64,000 nucleotides of DNA from NCBI RefSeq assembly GCF_003457605.1, contig NZ_QRAN01000001.1:62642-126641 (forward strand). Reading direction: 5' to 3'. Origin of the DNA: Seongchinamella sediminis. GTDB lineage: Bacteria; Pseudomonadota; Gammaproteobacteria; Pseudomonadales; Halieaceae. Positions 16,959-27,319 of this stretch are shown here, piece by piece (the first letter of the stretch is position 1; the number at the start of each line of letters is the position of its first letter). The notes below the pieces were generated by a model that had not been told where the DNA came from, ran no database searches, and saw nothing but the letters and a program-made list of their open reading frames with translations. Position numbers and translations under genes: made by a program.

Positions 16959-17852
16959 ATGCTTCGCAAGTTTGTTACAGGTCTGGCTCTGGCCGGATTT
17001 GCATCAGTTTCAATGGCGGTTACCGAAACTTTTGATCATACCGGGGCCGTGCAAACCTGGGTGGTTCCCGCAGGTGTTACCGAAGTTTCGCTGGAAGCCT
17101 GGGGCGCCGAGGGGGGAGGTGCATACGACTGCAGCGACGTAAACGAAAATGATGGCGGCCTGGGTGGTTATGCGACCGGCACGCTGGCGGTTACAGAAGG
17201 ACAGACTCTGGAGATCTATGTCGGCGGCTTTCCTGGGGATCCCGGTCCGGTGAGTGGCCAGCCCGGTGGTTTCAATGGCGGTGGTGATGGCGGTCGTTAT
17301 GGAGCGGGCGGGGGTGGCGCCAGTGACGTGCGTGTTGGTGGTTCCACCCTGGCTGATCGAGTGCTTGTAGCTGGCGGTGGCGGTGGTGGAAACGGCGGCT
17401 GCCCCCAGCACGGAGCTGGCGGTGACGGAGGCGGTCTGGTTGGCGCTGATGGTACTGCTGGTAACAACTGGACTCCCGCAGGCGGTGGCAGTCAGGTGGC
17501 CGGCGGCGCTGCAGGATCTTCACCGGGTACAGCGGGAGCCTTGGGGCTCGGGGGCAGTAATGCAGCGTATCATATCGCCGGTGGCGGCGGTGGTTACTAC
17601 GGCGGTGGATCTGCTTATGCTGCGGGTGGTGGCGGTGGTTCGTCATACATCGGCGGCGTGAGCGGTGGGTCAACGGCTGCCGGTCAGCGATCCGGCCACG
17701 GCAGCGTGGTTATCACCTATGTCATCGACGCCAATCCCAACGCGGTGGATAACGCCAGGCCGGTACCCGCGATTTCTGCATGGGCGAGTTTCTGTCTCGT
17801 ATCACTGATGCTGGCAGCGGGCCTGATAGGAGTGCGTCGCAGGTTGGATTGA
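16959..17852 (+). CDS. Secreted glycine-rich protein with IPTL-CTERM-like sorting tail
   Basis: 297 residues. A signal peptide (MLRKFVTGLALAGFASVSMA) is followed by about 60 residues of beta-type sequence (TFDHTGAVQTWVVPAGVTEVSLEAWGAEGG). Then comes a very Gly-rich segment (about 60-255, repeated GGGGG and GAGGGG) of the kind found in glycine-rich adhesive or ALK-like Gly-rich domains. The C-terminus VPAISAWASFCLVSLMLAAG then LIGVRRRLD resembles the IPTL-CTERM signal: a conserved P-x-x-S-x-W motif, a hydrophobic helix and an Arg cluster. It is probably exported and anchored or sorted. It stands between hrcA and the grpE promoter and has its own terminator. The function is unknown. Confidence 0.7.
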   Translation: MLRKFVTGLALAGFASVSMAVTETFDHTGAVQTWVVPAGVTEVSLEAWGAEGGGAYDCSDVNENDGGLGGYATGTLAVTEGQTLEIYVGGFPGDPGPVSGQPGGFNGGGDGGRYGAGGGGASDVRVGGSTLADRVLVAGGGGGGNGGCPQHGAGGDGGGLVGADGTAGNNWTPAGGGSQVAGGAAGSSPGTAGALGLGGSNAAYHIAGGGGGYYGGGSAYAAGGGGGSSYIGGVSGGSTAAGQRSGHGSVVITYVIDANPNAVDNARPVPAISAWASFCLVSLMLAAGLIGVRRRLD

Positions 17853-17877
17853 CAGCGTTATTTCCTGTAGATCCAGA

Positions 17878-17901
17878 CCCCGCAATCGCGGGGTTTTTTT
17901 T
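17878..17901 (+). terminator. Rho-independent terminator after the glycine-rich gene
   Basis: A 6-bp GC stem (CCCCGC, loop AATC, GCGGGG) is followed by eight T residues, 25 bases past the stop. It separates this gene from the heat-shock operon. Confidence 0.92.
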
Positions 17902-17950
17902 GAGCGTTTGTTGATCCGGAGTAATTTGTCCGTGTATTGGGCCATTTGGT

Positions 17951-17979
17951 CTTGAAATTCGCCGGTCCGTCCCCAATCT
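17951..17979 (+). promoter_or_regulatory. Sigma-32 heat-shock promoter of grpE
   Basis: CTTGAAA at 17951-17957, 13 bases, then CCCCAATCT at 17971-17979 matches the sigma-32 consensus (CTTGAAA, 13-ish spacer, CCCCATNT) almost fully, about 45 bases before the grpE start. Confidence 0.85.
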
Positions 17980-18021
17980 CCAAGCAGAGTTGATGTGTGC
18001 GCAACCATACGGAGTAAAAAC

Positions 18022-18627
18022 GTGGCCGAGCAAGACCCGAAACAACCCGAAATCGAGCCCCGGGAGGCGGAAACCGAGAGTCCTGAGGCCCAGGTGGAAA
18101 CTGCCGAGGAGGCCGGGGTGGCAGACGCCGCCGAGGCCGCCCCGGAGTCGGCTGAAGAACCCTCGCTGGAGGAGGAAGTCAGCCGCCTGCAGGATGACCT
18201 GGCTGCCGCCCGTGATGCGGCCCTGCGCGCCCAGGCCGACGCCCAGAACGTCAAGCGCCGTGCAGAGCAGGATGTGGAAAAGGCCCGCAAGTTCGCCCTC
18301 GAGCGCTTTGCCGGCGAATTGCTGCCGGTGGTGGACAACCTGGAACGGGCGCTGGAATCAGCGGCCGGGGACGATGAGGCCATCAAGCCCATTGCCGAGG
18401 GCGTGGAGCTGACCCTGAAAAGCTTCCTGGACGCGCTGGGCAAACAGAATATCGAGATGGTCGACCCGGCCGGCGAGCCCTTCGATCCCAACCTGCACCA
18501 GGCCATGAGCATGGTGGAGAACAGCGAGGTTGAACCCAATACGGTGATTGCAGTGATGCAGAAAGGCTACACCCTCAACGGGCGCCTGATTCGCCCGGCG
18601 ATGGTGATGGTGAGCAAGGGCGGCTAG
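18022..18627 (+). CDS. grpE: Nucleotide exchange factor GrpE
   Basis: Exchange factor that releases ADP from DnaK, 201 residues. The GTG at 18022 is preferred because GGAG at 18011-18014 lies 7 bases ahead; the frame remains open to 17995. An acidic N-terminal tail (about 1-55) leads to the long coiled coil ([35 protein letters not shown]), then the C-terminal beta domain [42 protein letters not shown], the GrpE signature. It is first gene of grpE-dnaK-dnaJ with sigma-32-like promoters before it and before dnaK. Confidence 0.97.
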   Translation: MAEQDPKQPEIEPREAETESPEAQVETAEEAGVADAAEAAPESAEEPSLEEEVSRLQDDLAAARDAALRAQADAQNVKRRAEQDVEKARKFALERFAGELLPVVDNLERALESAAGDDEAIKPIAEGVELTLKSFLDALGKQNIEMVDPAGEPFDPNLHQAMSMVENSEVEPNTVIAVMQKGYTLNGRLIRPAMVMVSKGG

Positions 18628-18643
18628 TTACGCCATAAAAGGG

Positions 18644-18671
18644 GTTGAATCAGGCCAGATTGACCCCAAAT
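18644..18671 (+). promoter_or_regulatory. Second sigma-32-like promoter, before dnaK
   Basis: GTTGAAT at 18644-18650, 13 bases, then CCCCAAAT at 18664-18671. Spacing equals that of the grpE promoter; the -35 box differs from consensus at its ends. It could boost dnaK relative to grpE. Confidence 0.6.
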
Positions 18672-18728
18672 ACAGAACATCGAAACTGAAAGCGGCGCCA
18701 CGGGCGCCAGAAAGACTGGAGACAACAA

Positions 18729-20654
18729 ATGGGCAAGATTATAGGAATCGACCTGGGTACCACTAACTCGTGTGTATCCGTACTGGATGGCGACAAGCCC
18801 CGCGTTATCGAAAACGCCGAGGGTGATCGCACTACGCCGTCTGTGGTGGGTTACACCGATGACGGTGAAATCCTGGTTGGCCAGAGCGCCAAGCGCCAGG
18901 CGGTGACCAATCCGCACAATACCCTGTTTGCGGTGAAGCGCCTGATCGGCCGCAAGTTCAAGGACGATGTGGTGCAGAAAGACATCAGCATGGTCCCCTA
19001 CAAAATCATTGAAGCCGATAACGGCGACGCCTGGGTAGAGGCCAGGGGCGAGAAAATGGCGCCCCCGCAGGTGTCTGCCGAAGTGCTGCGCAAGATGAAG
19101 AAAACCGCCGAGGAATTTCTGGGCGAGCCGGTAACCGAAGCGGTAATCACCGTACCGGCCTACTTCAACGACTCCCAGCGTCAGGCCACCAAGGACGCCG
19201 GCAAGATCGCTGGCCTGGACGTCAAACGGATCATTAACGAGCCCACCGCGGCCGCGCTGGCCTACGGCATGGACAAGGCCAAGGGCGACCGCACCGTGGC
19301 GGTATACGACCTGGGTGGCGGTACCTTCGATATCTCTATCATCGAGATCGCCGAGGTGGATGGCGAGCACCAGTTCGAGGTGCTGTCTACCAATGGTGAC
19401 ACCTTCCTCGGTGGCGAGGACTTTGACCTGCGCCTGATCGAGTACCTGGCGGCGGAGTTCAAGAAAGAGAGCGGTATCGACCTGCACAATGATCCGCTGG
19501 CCCTGCAGCGCCTGAAGGAAGCTGCCGAGAAGGCCAAGATCGAGCTGTCTACCTCACAGCAGACCGAAGTCAACCTGCCTTACATCACCGCAGACGCCTC
19601 TGGTCCCAAGCACCTGGTAGTGAAGCTGAGTCGTTCCAAACTGGAATCCCTGGTCGAGGAACTGGTCAAGCGTTCCATGGAGCCGGTGAAAATCGCCCTC
19701 AAGGACGCCGGCCTGTCTCCTTCCGAGATCGACGATGTCATCCTGGTGGGCGGCCAGACCCGCATGCCGCTGGTACAGGGCAAGGTTGCCGATTACTTTG
19801 GCAAGGAGCCGCGCAAGGACGTCAACCCCGATGAAGCCGTGGCCATGGGTGCATCTATCCAGGGCGCGGTGCTGTCCGGCGACGTGAAAGATGTACTGCT
19901 GCTGGACGTGACTCCGCTGACCCTGGGCATCGAGACCATGGGCGGCGTGGCGACCCCGCTGATCGAGAAGAATACGACGATCCCCACCAAGAAGTCGCAG
20001 ATCTTCTCCACCGCGGAAGACAACCAGACCGCCGTGACCATTCACGTGGTCCAGGGTGAGCGCAAGCAGGCCTCCGGTAACAAGTCACTGGGTCGATTTG
20101 ACCTGGCCGACATCCCGCCGGCCCAGCGCGGTATGCCGCAGATCGAGGTCACTTTCGACCTGGATGCCAACGGTATCCTGCACGTGTCCGCCAAGGACAA
20201 GGCGACCGGCAAGGAGCAGTCGATTCGCATCACTGCCTCCGGTGGTCTGTCGGATGAGGACATCGAGAAAATGGTGGCCGACGCCGAGGCCAATGCCGAG
20301 GCCGATGCCCGGTTCGAGGAACTGATTACCGCCCGCAACACCTGTGAGGGGCTGGTGCACGCGGCCCGGAACACCGTCGAGGAAGCGGGCGAGCACGCTA
20401 CCGACGATGAGAAAGCGGCCATTGAGACCGCCATCGCGGAAGCGGAAGAGGCGCTCAAGGGCGAGGACAAGGACGCCATTGACGCGGCGGCCACCAAGCT
20501 CACCGAGGCGACCGGTCCCGTGGCCCAGAAGATGTATGCGGCCCAGGCCGAGCAGGCCCAGGCGGCGGGCGCCGATGGCGGTGAGTCCGACTCTGCCGCT
20601 GGCGACGATGTGGTCGACGCCGAGTTTGAAGAAGTGAAGGACGACAAGAAGTAA
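18729..20654 (+). CDS. dnaK: Chaperone DnaK (Hsp70)
   Basis: 641-residue Hsp70 with all signatures: [17 protein letters not shown] near the start, [13 protein letters not shown] (about 195), [14 protein letters not shown] (about 338), linker-like [15 protein letters not shown] and the substrate domain with helical lid. It ends in the acidic tail ([14 protein letters not shown]) that binds DnaJ/GrpE partners. Length and sequence are ordinary. Downstream, 270 bases with a palindromic repeat and a hairpin separate it from dnaJ. Confidence 0.99.
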   Translation: MGKIIGIDLGTTNSCVSVLDGDKPRVIENAEGDRTTPSVVGYTDDGEILVGQSAKRQAVTNPHNTLFAVKRLIGRKFKDDVVQKDISMVPYKIIEADNGDAWVEARGEKMAPPQVSAEVLRKMKKTAEEFLGEPVTEAVITVPAYFNDSQRQATKDAGKIAGLDVKRIINEPTAAALAYGMDKAKGDRTVAVYDLGGGTFDISIIEIAEVDGEHQFEVLSTNGDTFLGGEDFDLRLIEYLAAEFKKESGIDLHNDPLALQRLKEAAEKAKIELSTSQQTEVNLPYITADASGPKHLVVKLSRSKLESLVEELVKRSMEPVKIALKDAGLSPSEIDDVILVGGQTRMPLVQGKVADYFGKEPRKDVNPDEAVAMGASIQGAVLSGDVKDVLLLDVTPLTLGIETMGGVATPLIEKNTTIPTKKSQIFSTAEDNQTAVTIHVVQGERKQASGNKSLGRFDLADIPPAQRGMPQIEVTFDLDANGILHVSAKDKATGKEQSIRITASGGLSDEDIEKMVADAEANAEADARFEELITARNTCEGLVHAARNTVEEAGEHATDDEKAAIETAIAEAEEALKGEDKDAIDAAATKLTEATGPVAQKMYAAQAEQAQAAGADGGESDSAAGDDVVDAEFEEVKDDKK

Positions 20655-20724
20655 CAGGGTCTTGTGGCCTGCTGACACCGGCAGGGCGAGAAGGCAGGCC
20701 GCTTGCTCCAGCTTCGAGCAATAT

Positions 20725-20810
20725 CGTCATTCCCGCGCAGGCGGGGATCCAGGCAGAGTTGGGCCCCGAGCCTCACTGGATGCTGGATTCCCGCCTGCGC
20801 GGGAATGACG
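20725..20810. repeat. REP-like palindromic element
   Basis: CGTCATTCCCGCGCAGGCGG at the left end and CCGCCTGCGCGGGAATGACG at the right are exact inverted copies around about 46 bases. Such GTCATTCC...GGAATGAC palindromes are common dispersed elements in proteobacteria. It lies in the dnaK-dnaJ gap. Confidence 0.8.
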
Positions 20811-20864
20811 TTTAGAGAGGCCTGCTGGTTTGCTGCTTCAGGACGCAACGGTTTAGGAAGAACT

Positions 20865-20890
20865 GTCGATCCCCTGCTGTGGGGACCGAC
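20865..20890 (+). other. Hairpin in the dnaJ leader
   Basis: GTCG-A-TCCCC, loop TGCTGT, GGGGA-C-CGAC: nine pairs with one A/C mismatch, 35 bases before the dnaJ start. It has no T-run. It could be a processing or stability element of the dnaK-dnaJ transcript. Confidence 0.4.
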
Positions 20891-20924
20891 GGTTTAAAGC
20901 GATACAGAAAACGCTGGACGATTT

Positions 20925-22867
<1,943 letters not shown>

Positions 22868-22878
22868 GGAGAATTCCC

Positions 22879-23733
22879 GTGAGTGAACATATCGTCAACA
22901 TCGATGAGACCAATGCCGCAGCCCTGCTGATCGAGGAGTCCCACAAGCGCCCGGTGGTGGTGGACTTCTGGGCGGACTGGTGCGAGCCCTGCAAGGTGTT
23001 GATGCCGGTGCTGGAGAAAATCGCCACCGAATACGCCGGCGCTTTCCTGCTGGCCAAGGTCAATGCCGATGAGCAGGGCATGATTACCCAGCAGTTCGGT
23101 GTCCGCTCCCTGCCCACAGTAATGGTGATCAAGGACGGTCAGCCGGTGGACGGCTTCGCCGGCGCGCAGTCGGAACAGGAGGTGCGGGCGATGCTGGGCA
23201 AGTACCTGCCCAAGCCCTGGGACGGGCTGCTGCAACTCGCCCGCGAGGCCATGGACGAGGGTGACTTTGCCCGCGCCCTGACGCCGCTGCGCCAGGCCTG
23301 GGAAGAATCCGGGCAATTGCACGAGATCACGCTTCCCTATGCCCAGGCGTTAATCGAGTGTATGCGCCTGGACGAGGCACAAAGCCTGCTGGATGGGGTG
23401 CGCATGGCCGACCAGGACGCCGCCTACGAGCAGTTGCGGGCGCAGCTGGAGATAAAGCGCGAGGCCGCCAGGTCGCCCGAGATCGAGGCCCTGGAAAAAC
23501 AGCTGGCAGAGGACCCGGAGAACCTGGACCTGATGCACCAGCTGGCGGTACAGTTTACCAACGCCGGCCAGTTCAGGGACGCCATGGAGTACCTGGTGAC
23601 CATCCTGCGCAAGGACCTGGACCACGGCGATGGCGCCACCAAAAAGGCATTGCTCGACAGCATCGCCAGTCTCGGCAAGGGCGATCCCCTGGCTGCTGAG
23701 TATCAGCGCAAACTGTACAGCCTGCTTTACTGA
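22879..23733 (+). CDS. Thioredoxin-TPR co-chaperone-like protein (YbbN/CnoX type)
   Basis: 284 residues: N-terminal thioredoxin fold (VVVDFWADWCEPCKVLMPVLEKIA, FGVRSLPTVMVIKDG with the cis-Pro) and a C-terminal TPR region (about 115-280; DFARALTPLRQAWEESGQ, AVQFTNAGQFRDAMEYLVTILRKD). This is the YbbN/CnoX layout, a holdase that also forms disulfides with clients. The active site CEPC differs from classic CGPC, and from E. coli CnoX, so redox activity may be retained. It follows dapB by 11 bases and probably shares its transcript with the dnaJ chaperone genes. Confidence 0.88.
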   Translation: MSEHIVNIDETNAAALLIEESHKRPVVVDFWADWCEPCKVLMPVLEKIATEYAGAFLLAKVNADEQGMITQQFGVRSLPTVMVIKDGQPVDGFAGAQSEQEVRAMLGKYLPKPWDGLLQLAREAMDEGDFARALTPLRQAWEESGQLHEITLPYAQALIECMRLDEAQSLLDGVRMADQDAAYEQLRAQLEIKREAARSPEIEALEKQLAEDPENLDLMHQLAVQFTNAGQFRDAMEYLVTILRKDLDHGDGATKKALLDSIASLGKGDPLAAEYQRKLYSLLY

Positions 23734-23751
23734 TCCTCCACCGGCCGCCTG

Positions 23752-24774
23752 ATGCCAGTCAAAGGGTCCTCGCTTTCCCTGTGCATGATCGTCAGGAATG
23801 AGGCCTTCTTCCTGCGTGACTGCCTGAGCCAGGCGGCGCCTCATGTGGACGACATCGTGGTGGTGGACACCGGGTCCACCGATGATACCCCCGCTATCGC
23901 CCGCGAATTTACCACCAGGCTATTCGACTTCCAGTGGCGGGACGACTTTGCCGCGGCCCGTAACCACGCTCTGGACCAGGCCCCGGGCGACTGGATTATC
24001 GTTCTCGATGCCGACGAAGTCATCGCCCCGGAAGACTGGCAGCGCCTTCGCGCGCTGATTGCAGCTACCGACAGGGATGCTTTCTTCCTGACCCAGTACA
24101 ACTACAGCGTGGAGCCCCTGGACCGGGACTGGGTCCCGCTCGTCGCCAGAACCGCCTACTCCCGCCACTACGCGGGTTATCGCCCCAACCCGATCGCCCG
24201 GCTGTTTCGCAACCGCAAGGACATTCGCTACCAGGGGCGGGTGCATGAAGTCATAGACCGCTCCCTGGCCCCGGGAAGCTGGGAAGTACTCGATATACCC
24301 ATTCATCACCACATGGACGAAGATCCGTCCAAGATGAAGGTTGATCGCCAGCTCAATTACCTGCGTATTATTGAGCAGGATCTGGACGCAGAAGATGACG
24401 GCCGGCTGTGGACCGCCGCGGGGACGATTTGCCTTTACTATGTGGACGATCTGCGCAAGGGCATCTCCTACCTGCAAAAAGCGGTGGAACTCGGTTACCG
24501 GGTTGAGGACAACCGGGAGCGCATTGCCGAGACTCACTATCGGCTGGGCGAAATTGACAGTGCCTACGAGATCTACCTGGCACTTTATGAGAGCGGCTAC
24601 CGCAGCGCCAATCTCGGCAACAACCTGGCCAACCTGGCGGTTAAAAAAGGGCGCTTCGGTTTTGCCGCGGATCTGCTGGAGGAGGCCATCGCGCGGGGAA
24701 TCACCGACCCGCAGATGCGAATCCGGCTGGAGCACAATATTCGCTACCTGCGCGAGCAGGAAGACAGAAGCTGA
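23752..24774 (+). CDS. Glycosyltransferase family 2 protein with TPR-like tail
   Basis: 340 residues. The GT-A domain opens SLSLCMIVRNEAFFLRDCL, with DDIVVVDTGSTDDTPAIA and the DxD-type VLDADEVI near residue 88, then YQGRVHEVIDR, as in COG0463-type glycosyltransferases. The last about 110 residues are helical, repeat-like sequence (YRLGEIDSAYEIYLALYESG). It sits 18 bases after the thioredoxin-TPR gene. The acceptor, for example lipopolysaccharide, exopolysaccharide or protein, cannot be told. Confidence 0.85.
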   Translation: MPVKGSSLSLCMIVRNEAFFLRDCLSQAAPHVDDIVVVDTGSTDDTPAIAREFTTRLFDFQWRDDFAAARNHALDQAPGDWIIVLDADEVIAPEDWQRLRALIAATDRDAFFLTQYNYSVEPLDRDWVPLVARTAYSRHYAGYRPNPIARLFRNRKDIRYQGRVHEVIDRSLAPGSWEVLDIPIHHHMDEDPSKMKVDRQLNYLRIIEQDLDAEDDGRLWTAAGTICLYYVDDLRKGISYLQKAVELGYRVEDNRERIAETHYRLGEIDSAYEIYLALYESGYRSANLGNNLANLAVKKGRFGFAADLLEEAIARGITDPQMRIRLEHNIRYLREQEDRS

Positions 24775-24917
24775 AAGCGACCGCCGGATAGTGCGCTGCG
24801 GTCAATTTTGGTGAGAGCTGTCAACATTGCCTGCCCCGGCTGGCCGGGCTAGGGTACCTGCCGGCTTCCCGGATCCGCCGAAGCCAAAACCACTTGAGCG
24901 CAATAGGAGGTCAAGCA

Positions 24918-26102
24918 GTGGATACCAGGTTTGCCCCGGAAGACATCGCCTTTCGCGATGAAGTAGCAGAGTTTTTTGACAGCGCCTATGACGAGGATAT
25001 CGAAGCGCGCCTGTCCAGCCCTGATCCCGACATCTTCAAGCCAGCCATTATCGAGTGGCAGAAGCGCCTGTACGAGCGCGGATGGATAGCCCCCGGCTGG
25101 CCCACTGAATACGGCGGCACCGGCTGGGATGCCACCAGGGCCTTTATTTATGAAAGTGAGCGCTCCAGCCGCGGCATCCGCGATGTCATCCCTTTCGGCC
25201 TGAAAATGGTCGGCCCGGTGATTTATACCTTTGGTACTGACGCGCAAAAAGAGCGTTTCCTGCCGACGATTCTCCGCAGTGATGAGTGGTGGTGCCAGGG
25301 CTACTCCGAGCCGGGCGCTGGCTCTGATCTCGCCTCCCTGAAGACCAGGGCGGTGCGTGACGGCGATGAATACGTGGTTAACGGGGCCAAGATATGGACC
25401 AGCTATGCCCAGTTTGCCGACTGGATTTTCTGCCTGGTGCGCACCAGCACCGAGGGCAAGCAGCAGGAGGGGATCAGCTTCCTGCTGATTGATATGAGCA
25501 CACCGGGGATCAAGATCAACCCCATCGTTTCAATTGATGCTCACCACAGCCTTAACGAAGTCGAGTTCAACGACGTGCGGGTGCCGGTGGTTAATCGCAT
25601 CGGCGAGGAAAACAAGGGCTGGACCTACGCCAAGGCCCTGCTGGCGCATGAACGCACGGCGATTGCGGGCGTGGCAGACTCCAAACGCGGGGTGGAAATC
25701 ATCAAGCAGTACGCCAGTGCCGAGGTTAACCGCGGTACCCGCCTGATTGACGAGCCCCTGTTCCAGAAGCGCCTGTCCGACCTGGAAATCGAACTGATGG
25801 CGTTGGAATTCACCGAACTCCGGGTGCTCGCTTCGGTGGCTTCCGGTGGCGCGCCGGGTGCTGAATCCTCACTGCTGAAGATCAAGGGTACCGAGGTCCA
25901 GCAGCAGGTGCAGGAGCTGACTATGGACGTGGCCGCCTACTTCCAGGGCGTGTTGCCAGGAGGCCCCGAGCCTGAGGTGCTGGGCAACTCACTGGGCCCA
26001 CGGGCATTCAAGAGCTACATGTACGGGCGCGCTGCCACCATTTATGGCGGCTCCAATGAAGTCCAGCGCAACATCATTGCCAAGGCCGTGCTCGGCCTGT
26101 AA
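24918..26102 (+). CDS. Acyl-CoA dehydrogenase family protein
   Basis: 394 residues, FAD-dependent dehydrogenation of an acyl-CoA. The GTG at 24918 has AGGAGG seven bases ahead; the frame is open to a TTG at 24894. Domain pattern: N-terminal helices with WIAPGWPTEYGGTGW, the middle beta domain (QGYSEPGAGSDLASLKTRAVRDGDEYVVNG), and the C-terminal helix bundle ending with YGRAATIYGGSNEVQRNIIAKAVLGL. It is one of two adjacent dehydrogenases, a pairing common in steroid or branched-chain acyl degradation, where the two may form a heterotetramer. Substrate unknown. Confidence 0.93.
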   Translation: MDTRFAPEDIAFRDEVAEFFDSAYDEDIEARLSSPDPDIFKPAIIEWQKRLYERGWIAPGWPTEYGGTGWDATRAFIYESERSSRGIRDVIPFGLKMVGPVIYTFGTDAQKERFLPTILRSDEWWCQGYSEPGAGSDLASLKTRAVRDGDEYVVNGAKIWTSYAQFADWIFCLVRTSTEGKQQEGISFLLIDMSTPGIKINPIVSIDAHHSLNEVEFNDVRVPVVNRIGEENKGWTYAKALLAHERTAIAGVADSKRGVEIIKQYASAEVNRGTRLIDEPLFQKRLSDLEIELMALEFTELRVLASVASGGAPGAESSLLKIKGTEVQQQVQELTMDVAAYFQGVLPGGPEPEVLGNSLGPRAFKSYMYGRAATIYGGSNEVQRNIIAKAVLGL

Positions 26103-26121
26103 TACCAGGGAGAACTGACAA

Positions 26122-27258
26122 ATGAACTTTGACTTTACCGAAGAACAGGTCATGTTGCGCGACAGCGTTGCCCGGTACGTGCAGGACGACTATGACTGGG
26201 ACACGCGGGTGGCAATTGCCAGCTCCGATGAGGGCATGGACCGCGCCCGGTGGCAGACCTTTGCCGACCTGGGCTGGCTGTCGATTCCCTTCGCCGAGGA
26301 GCATGGTGGCTTTGGCGGCGGTGCCGTTGACGTAATGCTGGTGATGGAGGAACTGGGCAAAGGCCTGGTGCTTGAACCCTATCTTGCCACTGTGCTGCTC
26401 TACGGCGGTCTGCTGCAGAAAGGCGGCAGTGCCGAGCAGCAGGCCAGGCACATCCCGGCTATTATCGACGGCTCCAGCCTGGGTGCGTTCGCGTACCTGG
26501 AGCGCCAGAGCCGTTATGAACTGGCCGACGTGAAAACCACTGCCAGTGCCAGCGACGGCGGTTACGTCCTCAGCGGCGAGAAGGTCGTGGTGTTCAACGG
26601 CGCCAGCGCCGACCAACTGATTGTCTCCGCCCGCACTAGTGGCGAGCAGGGCGACGACTCTGGTATCAGCCTGTTCCTGGTACCCGCCGATGCTGATGGC
26701 GTGGAGCGAATCAGCTACCGCATGATGGATGGCCAGGTGGCGGCCAATGTCCAGTTGAAGAATGTTAAGGTGGACGCCGGCAGTCTGGTGGGCGAGCTGG
26801 ACAAGGGCCTTGCCTTGATGAACGCGGTGGTGATGGACGCCAACGTCGCCCTGGCTGCCGAGGCGCTGGGCATTATGGCCCAGCTCAACAGCAAAACGGT
26901 GGAATATACCCGAACCCGCGAGCAGTTTGGCGTGGCGCTGGGCAAGTTCCAGGCTCTGCAGCACCGCATGGTCGATACCTTCATCGGCTACGAGCAGGCC
27001 AGGTCGCTGTTGTACCGTGCCGTGTGTGCGCTTACTGATGACGCCGAGGATGAGGTCCAGGTCATCCATGCCCTGCGGGTGATGATCGACAAGGCCGGCA
27101 GGCACATTTCTGGCGAGGCCATTCAGCTGCACGGCGGCATGGGTATTACCGATGATCTGGACATCGGCCACTATGCCAAGCGCCTGATGATGATTAACAC
27201 CACCTTTGGTAATGGCGATTATCATCAGGCGAAATTCAACGCAGTACGCTATAACTAG
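26122..27258 (+). CDS. Acyl-CoA dehydrogenase family protein, partner of the preceding gene
   Basis: 378 residues, same family but shorter and less typical: MNFDFTEEQVMLRDSVARYVQDDYDW, WLSIPFAEEHGGFGGGAVDVMLVMEELGKGLVLEPYLATV, TRTREQFGVALGKFQALQHRMVD, ending QLHGGMGITDDLDIGHYAKRLMMINTTFGN. It lies 19 bases after the first dehydrogenase in the same operon. By analogy with heteromeric ACADs of steroid degradation, this could be the partner subunit; that is inference. Confidence 0.9.
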   Translation: MNFDFTEEQVMLRDSVARYVQDDYDWDTRVAIASSDEGMDRARWQTFADLGWLSIPFAEEHGGFGGGAVDVMLVMEELGKGLVLEPYLATVLLYGGLLQKGGSAEQQARHIPAIIDGSSLGAFAYLERQSRYELADVKTTASASDGGYVLSGEKVVVFNGASADQLIVSARTSGEQGDDSGISLFLVPADADGVERISYRMMDGQVAANVQLKNVKVDAGSLVGELDKGLALMNAVVMDANVALAAEALGIMAQLNSKTVEYTRTREQFGVALGKFQALQHRMVDTFIGYEQARSLLYRAVCALTDDAEDEVQVIHALRVMIDKAGRHISGEAIQLHGGMGITDDLDIGHYAKRLMMINTTFGNGDYHQAKFNAVRYN

Positions 27259-27319
27259 GCTACCATCCAATGGCCCGTCGCCTTGAACCGGGGCGGGCAC
27301 TGATTTCAGGAGACATAAC

